Positions 60,586 to 64,000 of a stretch of 64,000 nucleotides of DNA are shown here, one piece after another. The stretch covers positions 1,054,001 to 1,118,000 of the forward strand of contig NZ_CP104003.1 of assembly GCF_025231485.1 (NCBI RefSeq). The letters are read 5' to 3'. Source of the DNA: Salinirubellus salinus (GTDB lineage Archaea; Halobacteriota; Halobacteria; Halobacteriales; Haloarculaceae). Under the pieces are notes generated by a model that worked only from the letters and a program-made list of their open reading frames with translations, was not told the origin of the DNA and did no database searches. Positions within the stretch are counted from its first letter, which is position 1. The number at the start of each line of letters is the position of its first letter. Position numbers and translations under genes: made by a program.

Positions 60586-61716
60586 CGTCGCCGACTCTCC
60601 ATCGTCGTCGACGGCAGTCACCTCCACCCGCTTCGACCCGTTGCCAGTCGGAACCCTCACGGACCGGACGGTGTCGGTATCCCGAACCGACGCCACTGGG
60701 GACCCGCCGCTCCAGGAGACCGTCGTCACTGAGCCGTCCGGGTCGCTCAACTCCTCTAGCGACAAGACGATAGCCTCGCCGGGGTCCACGTCACCGGGGT
60801 CGGCGATACTGACCTTCGGCGGCGCGTTCCGCTCGACGTACACGGTCTTCTCGGCGAGGAACGTCTCCTCGCCGTCGGTGGCCGTGACGACGACGTCGTG
60901 CTCGCCCGGTGAGAACGAACGGTCGACGGACCGGCTCAGCTCACCGGCCTGCCAGCGGAACGAGACGTCCCCACCGAACCCGTCCGTGACGGCGGTGTAC
61001 GTCCCCGTCTCACCTTCGTCGAGAGACGCTGGTCCAGAGATGCGGAGCGAACGGTCGCAGCTCTCGGCCGAGTCGGGGTCGGTACAGGCCGGCGGGTCGA
61101 TACACGTCGGGCCGAGGGTCTCCGCGCAATCGGGCCCGGGAGGGGCGTAGGGGCGAGCGGTCGGAGCCTCGACTGCCGTCGACACCGTGGCTGTCGGGCC
61201 CGTCGGCGTCGCCGCCGGTGCGGCCGCGGGTGCGGAAGTGTCGGGACTCGGTTCCGATGTCGTCGGTGGACGCGGGGGGGGAGTGTCCGAAGACGGTGTC
61301 GTCGTTCGCGTGGGACCCGCGGTGGGCGAGGTGGTCGGTGTCGCCGGTCGCTCCACGAGCACGTAGAGTGTGTCACTGGCCTGATTCCCGTCGTCGTCGG
61401 TCACCGTCACGGTGACCTCGTACCGGCCGGGCTGCGTGACGGTGAGTCGTGTCCGTCCACGGTTCGGCGGTGCTGGGACTGTCGTCCGACCGTCGGGCGT
61501 CTCGACCGCCCAGCGATAGTCGACGAGTCGGCCATCGGGGTCACGCGAGCCCGTCGCGTCCAGTGTCACCGTCGCGCCGACCGTGACTCGCTGGTCGAGC
61601 CCCGCGTCCGCGAGCGGTGCCTCTCCGTCGGTCGACTGCGCCACCACGCCCGCTGGCAGGACGGCTGCCGACAGCGTGGCCACTGTGAGGGCGAATGCGA
61701 GCATTATTCTTCCCAT
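59671..61716 (-). CDS. Secreted PKD-domain protein with a dockerin-like segment
   Basis: A 681-residue exoprotein. A Sec signal (MGRIMLAFALTVATLSAAVLP) precedes a PKD domain (ADAGLDQRVTVGATVTLDATGSRDPDG), a Thr/Pro linker, two more PKD-like domains (SDPDGSVTTVSWSGG...), then a unique region with a His/Trp motif (PHSHPGWDVDWYQV), a dockerin-like LTGDGRVDLQDWQERYGDP and a Ser/Asp/Glu-rich tail ending in SCSETTLGFEICF. The last half lies in the lower-G+C patch. Convergent with the CAP gene, 13 bases apart. Confidence 0.75.
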   Translation of the reverse strand: MGRIMLAFALTVATLSAAVLPAGVVAQSTDGEAPLADAGLDQRVTVGATVTLDATGSRDPDGRLVDYRWAVETPDGRTTVPAPPNRGRTRLTVTQPGRYEVTVTVTDDDGNQASDTLYVLVERPATPTTSPTAGPTRTTTPSSDTPPPRPPTTSEPSPDTSAPAAAPAATPTGPTATVSTAVEAPTARPYAPPGPDCAETLGPTCIDPPACTDPDSAESCDRSLRISGPASLDEGETGTYTAVTDGFGGDVSFRWQAGELSRSVDRSFSPGEHDVVVTATDGEETFLAEKTVYVERNAPPKVSIADPGDVDPGEAIVLSLEELSDPDGSVTTVSWSGGSPVASVRDTDTVRSVRVPTGNGSKRVEVTAVDDDGESATDSIVISSSRSVSKTYKKESGPRTADCTFYDYGSGVSDQPIRCWNKATGELIYDRDPNEGPDDFIGPHSHPGWDVDWYQVARPDDDTIRPGSAMAEDVPVPANQTQEENTNRANTSSPQNETVVSIVNSSEVESGYSTYSKNDKSVATDLTGDGRVDLQDWQERYGDPSAPSVEPDTEKIRDLKSSESYGGSSSSRDTSDGGESISGALKEAFGGLSDTVDSVTGQDSSSEENDNEDSDDSATDVVSDTIDSITEAFSNLGSESDSGQEESSASESSDSAEEESTQTDNSDESCSETTLGFEICF

Positions 61717-61863
61717 TCGTGTTCGGAATTAACCGAAACATCGCTCTTAAACCTAGTGCCGCAGATCGAGGGCTTGCTACGCGGTGGGGTACGAATCCGG
61801 GTCGGGAGTGGTGGTGAGAGAGGTGGGGGGAGCAGCGCCGCGGGCTCGGACGTCCGGCACAAC

Positions 61864-62433
61864 TCAGGGGTCGGCTTCCGCCGCGACGGCGAAGCGGTCG
61901 ACGGCCCCGATATCGTCGTCCACGTCGTCCAGTTCGGCACGCAGCCGGGAGAGACGGTCGCGAAGGACCCGCACCTCCGAGGCGTCCGTGTCGGAGTCGG
62001 CCTCCGCGCAGGCGACACGGCGGGCGAGGTCGAAACACCGCCGGAGACGCGCGTCGTACTCGGCCCGGCCGAGCAGGCGTTCCACGGCCGCGACCAGTCG
62101 CTCGTCGGCCACGGGGTCTGAGAGACACTCGTCGACCCGGTCCGGGAGTCGCTCGACGGCCGGCGTCTCGGCGTCGAACGGGACGACGAGCGCGACGCGG
62201 GCGTGTGTCCCCTCGAGTCTGTCGTGGAGTTCGCCAGGCGAGACGCGGGGGGTGTCCCGCGAGAGCACCACGGCCCGCACGTCGGTCTCGGTCAGGTCCG
62301 GCACGTCACCCGGTTTGCTGACCGTCAGGACGCGAAATCCGTGGTCCGCGAGCGTGCGCTCGTAGGCGGTTCGCATCGACTCGTCGTGGTGGCAGACGAG
62401 CACCCCGCCGTCGACACCGTCGGCGTCGCTCAC
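61864..62433 (-). CDS. HalX-domain protein with a degenerate receiver
   Basis: A 189-residue protein starting GTG 62433 (VSDADGVDGGVLVCHHDES). It follows the receiver-HalX plan: VLVCHHDE for VLVVDDE, AVVLSRDTPRVS where LLDRRMP is expected (Asp replaced by Ser), ECLSDP for YLxKP (Lys replaced by Asp), then the HalX helices RAEYDARLRRCFDLARRVACAEA and LRAELDDVDDDIGAVDRF. Phosphorylation in the usual way looks impossible. The gap to tyrS also holds a Cys-rich gene. Confidence 0.8.
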   Translation of the reverse strand: MSDADGVDGGVLVCHHDESMRTAYERTLADHGFRVLTVSKPGDVPDLTETDVRAVVLSRDTPRVSPGELHDRLEGTHARVALVVPFDAETPAVERLPDRVDECLSDPVADERLVAAVERLLGRAEYDARLRRCFDLARRVACAEADSDTDASEVRVLRDRLSRLRAELDDVDDDIGAVDRFAVAAEADP

Positions 62434-62509
62434 TACACCGGGATGGGCGACGATGGTGGATAAATCCACGTCAGACACCGCGCTCCGGTCGTTTCGTCGA
62501 GGCCGAGAC

Positions 62510-62974
62510 TCAGGCTTCGACGCCGGGTTCCCCGTCGACGGCGTCGAGTTCCTCCATCGCCCAGCGGACGACCCGCGCCTCGACCAGCGCGCGCTCGGAG
62601 TGGAGCGAGTCGGCGTCGCCGTACTCCCGGACGACGCGGTCGGCATCCGCGAGCATCTCGCGCTCGAGCGGCCGCTGGTTCGGTTCGTCGCGAGTGTCGT
62701 TCAGCAGCGCCTCGAAGTCCTCGCGGAGCACGAACGAGGCGCGGGCCACGTTACAGCGCGGGAGCGGGGTCATCCCCGTCTCGAGGACGAGGTCACGAAC
62801 CACCTCCCAGTCGGACTCGCAGAAGTGGATGGAGACCTCCCCCTCGATGTCGCGCCACGCGATGGGGCCGGAGTTCTTGAGCAACTGGACGGCCCGCGGC
62901 GGGATGTCGATACGGGCCGCGGTGTCCGGGTCGTCGCAGAGACAGCACGGTTGCTCCGTCTTACCCGTGTACAT
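62510..62974 (-). CDS. Cysteine-rich haloarchaeal protein, function unknown
   Basis: A 154-residue protein. ATG 62974 (MYTGKTEQPCCLCDDPD) starts with CCLC, and IHFCESDWEVV gives a His/Cys pair, so a zinc site is likely. RASFVLREDFEALLNDTRDEPNQRPLERE and the helical end LHSERALVEARVVRWAMEEL complete it. In-frame codons upstream to 63046 are not conserved. It precedes the HalX gene on the same strand, 76 bases apart. Confidence 0.65.
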   Translation of the reverse strand: MYTGKTEQPCCLCDDPDTAARIDIPPRAVQLLKNSGPIAWRDIEGEVSIHFCESDWEVVRDLVLETGMTPLPRCNVARASFVLREDFEALLNDTRDEPNQRPLEREMLADADRVVREYGDADSLHSERALVEARVVRWAMEELDAVDGEPGVEA

Positions 62975-63093
62975 CGCTCGCAGGTAGGGTGGCGAGCGGT
63001 ATGGGTCCTGCGTAAGCGGCACCCGACGCACCTCCTCGGGTGCCACTCGCCCACCGCGTGTGGCTCCGTGTCACTCCCTCGCGGCCACCCGAA

Positions 63094-63101
63094 CGATTTA
63101 T
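63094..63101 (+). promoter_or_regulatory. Promoter (TATA box) of tyrS
   Basis: ACGATTTATC centred near 63097 lies 26-33 bases before the tyrS ATG at 63127. Confidence 0.6.
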
Positions 63102-63126
63102 CGGCGGCCTACAGGAACTCAGGGGC

Positions 63127-64000
63127 ATGGATACGGCCGAGCGGACGCGTCTCGTCTCGCGGTTCACGGAAGAGGTGATCACCGAGGAGGAGCTCGAAGC
63201 CCTGTTCGAGCGGTCGGACCCGCCGACGGCGTACATCGGGTACGCCCCGACCGGCGAGATGCACATCGGACACTTCACCACGATGCGCAAGCTCGCCGAC
63301 TTCCTCGACGCCGGCGTCGAGGTGACGGTCCTCGTCGCGGACCTGCACGCCCACTTGGACGACGAGAAGTCGCCGTTCGCCCTGCTCGACGCGCGCTCGG
63401 CCTACTACGAGACGGCCATCGAGGGGATGATCGAGGCGGCCGGCGGCGACCCGGAGCGGGTGTCGTTCGTCCGCGGCACGGAGTACCAGCTGGAGCAGCC
63501 GTACACGCTCGAGCTCTACCGGATGATGGCCGAGACGACCATCTCGCGCACGCAGCGGGCGGGCAGCGAGGTCGTCCGCGAGTCCGACAACCCCAAGCTC
63601 GGCGGGCTGACCTACACGCTGATGCAGAGTCTCGACGTCGGCGCGCTCGAGGCCGACATCGCCTACGGCGGCATCGACCAGCGCGGCATCTACATGCTCT
63701 CGCGCGAGATCCTCCCGGACTACGGCTACGAGAAGCCCGTCTGCGTGTTCGCCCCTCTGCTCTCCGGACTGACCGGCGGGAAGATGTCGGCCTCCGAGGA
63801 GTCCTCGAAGATCAACCTCACCGACGACGACGAGACGGTCGCCGAGAAGATACAGGCGGCCTACTGCCCGCAGGGCGAGGTCGAGGACAACGGCGTGCTC
63901 GAGTACCTGCAGTACCTCGTCTTCCCGGTGTTCGACGTCCGTGACGAATCGCTCGTCGTCGAGCGTCCCGAGGAGTACGGCGGCGACCTCGTCTACGAGA
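63127..64000 (+). CDS. tyrS: Tyrosine-tRNA ligase (partial, C-terminal end missing)
   Basis: The first 291 residues of an archaeal TyrRS; the gene continues past the right edge. YIGYAPTGEMHIGHFTTMRKL has the HIGH motif, YGGIDQRGIYMLSREI the tyrosine pocket and GKMSASEESSKINL the KMSKS-type loop (KMSAS). ATG 63127 (MDTAERTRLVSRFTEEV) is supported by the TATA box upstream. Confidence 0.93.
   Translation, partial: MDTAERTRLVSRFTEEVITEEELEALFERSDPPTAYIGYAPTGEMHIGHFTTMRKLADFLDAGVEVTVLVADLHAHLDDEKSPFALLDARSAYYETAIEGMIEAAGGDPERVSFVRGTEYQLEQPYTLELYRMMAETTISRTQRAGSEVVRESDNPKLGGLTYTLMQSLDVGALEADIAYGGIDQRGIYMLSREILPDYGYEKPVCVFAPLLSGLTGGKMSASEESSKINLTDDDETVAEKIQAAYCPQGEVEDNGVLEYLQYLVFPVFDVRDESLVVERPEEYGGDLVYE

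Overview
The window is chromosomal DNA of a halophilic archaeon (class Halobacteria). The evidence is the high G+C, the acidic proteins, archaeal information-processing genes (RpoD, RpoF, RpoK, RpoN, NOP5, fibrillarin, aEF-1beta, a proteasome), TATA boxes 22-30 bases before many start codons, frequent ATGA/GTGA gene overlaps, and haloarchaeal families such as HTH_10 and HalX regulators, haloarchaeal GshA, DacZ and class III pilins. I do not assign a genus.

Bases 1-7000: two methionine-synthase halves, then a minus-strand translation cluster (rpl21e, rpoF, DUF655, ksgA, an MscS channel, hemK2), a DoxX protein, aEF-1beta and a 59-residue double zinc-finger protein. Bases 7100-12100: a SnoaL-like protein, a hydantoinase/oxoprolinase pair (hyuA, hyuB) and a MaoC-like protein. 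Bases 12000-16100: a pilin, an HTH_10 regulator and, divergently, the phenylacetyl-CoA epoxidase genes paaABCD with the PaaD zinc ribbon as a separate gene. Bases 16100-24800: a lipoprotein, a GNAT enzyme, NOP5-fibrillarin, gshA with an adjacent winged-helix regulator, coaD, RNase J behind a structured upstream region, an NDH-2-like oxidoreductase, and a tRNA-Leu followed by decayed copies of its own 3' end.

Bases 24800-34700: a MOSC protein, a single-repeat TFB-like protein, prenyl diphosphate synthase, a DsbA/FrnE protein, glutamyl-tRNA synthetase, a pilin fused to a carbohydrate-binding-like domain, an ABM-like protein, an acyltransferase, a diadenylate cyclase-MscS pair and a hydrolase. 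Bases 34700-43700: a carotenoid oxygenase and a fatty-acid catabolism group (dienoyl-CoA-reductase-like SDR, two acyl-CoA synthetases, acyl-CoA dehydrogenase, MBL-fold hydrolase) with a histidine kinase. Bases 43600-53600: isopentenyl phosphate kinase and mevalonate kinase (archaeal mevalonate pathway, feeding the prenyl synthase at 26 kb), three tandem degenerate Nudix-like genes, then the RNA polymerase/ribosomal operon tRNA-Ser, rps13, rps4, rps11, rpoD, tRNA-Leu, rpl18e, rpl13, rps9, rpoN, rpoK, eno, rps2. Bases 53600-64000: an Mrp ATPase, a linked proteasome beta-alpha pair, an ArsR-like zinc-ribbon regulator divergent from moaA with strong inverted repeats between them, two convergent secreted-protein genes whose 3' halves lie in a markedly lower-G+C patch, a degenerate HalX protein, a cysteine-rich protein and the start of tyrS.

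Best leads: the pilin/carbohydrate-binding fusion, the low-G+C patch crossing two convergent secreted-protein genes, the degenerate Nudix triplet with an in-frame TAG where a Trp may have stood, the inverted repeats at moaA and at the gshA-linked regulator, the RNase J upstream hairpins, and tRNA-Leu 3'-end copies beside both tRNA-Leu genes. I saw no CRISPR array, insertion sequence, rRNA gene or replication origin.
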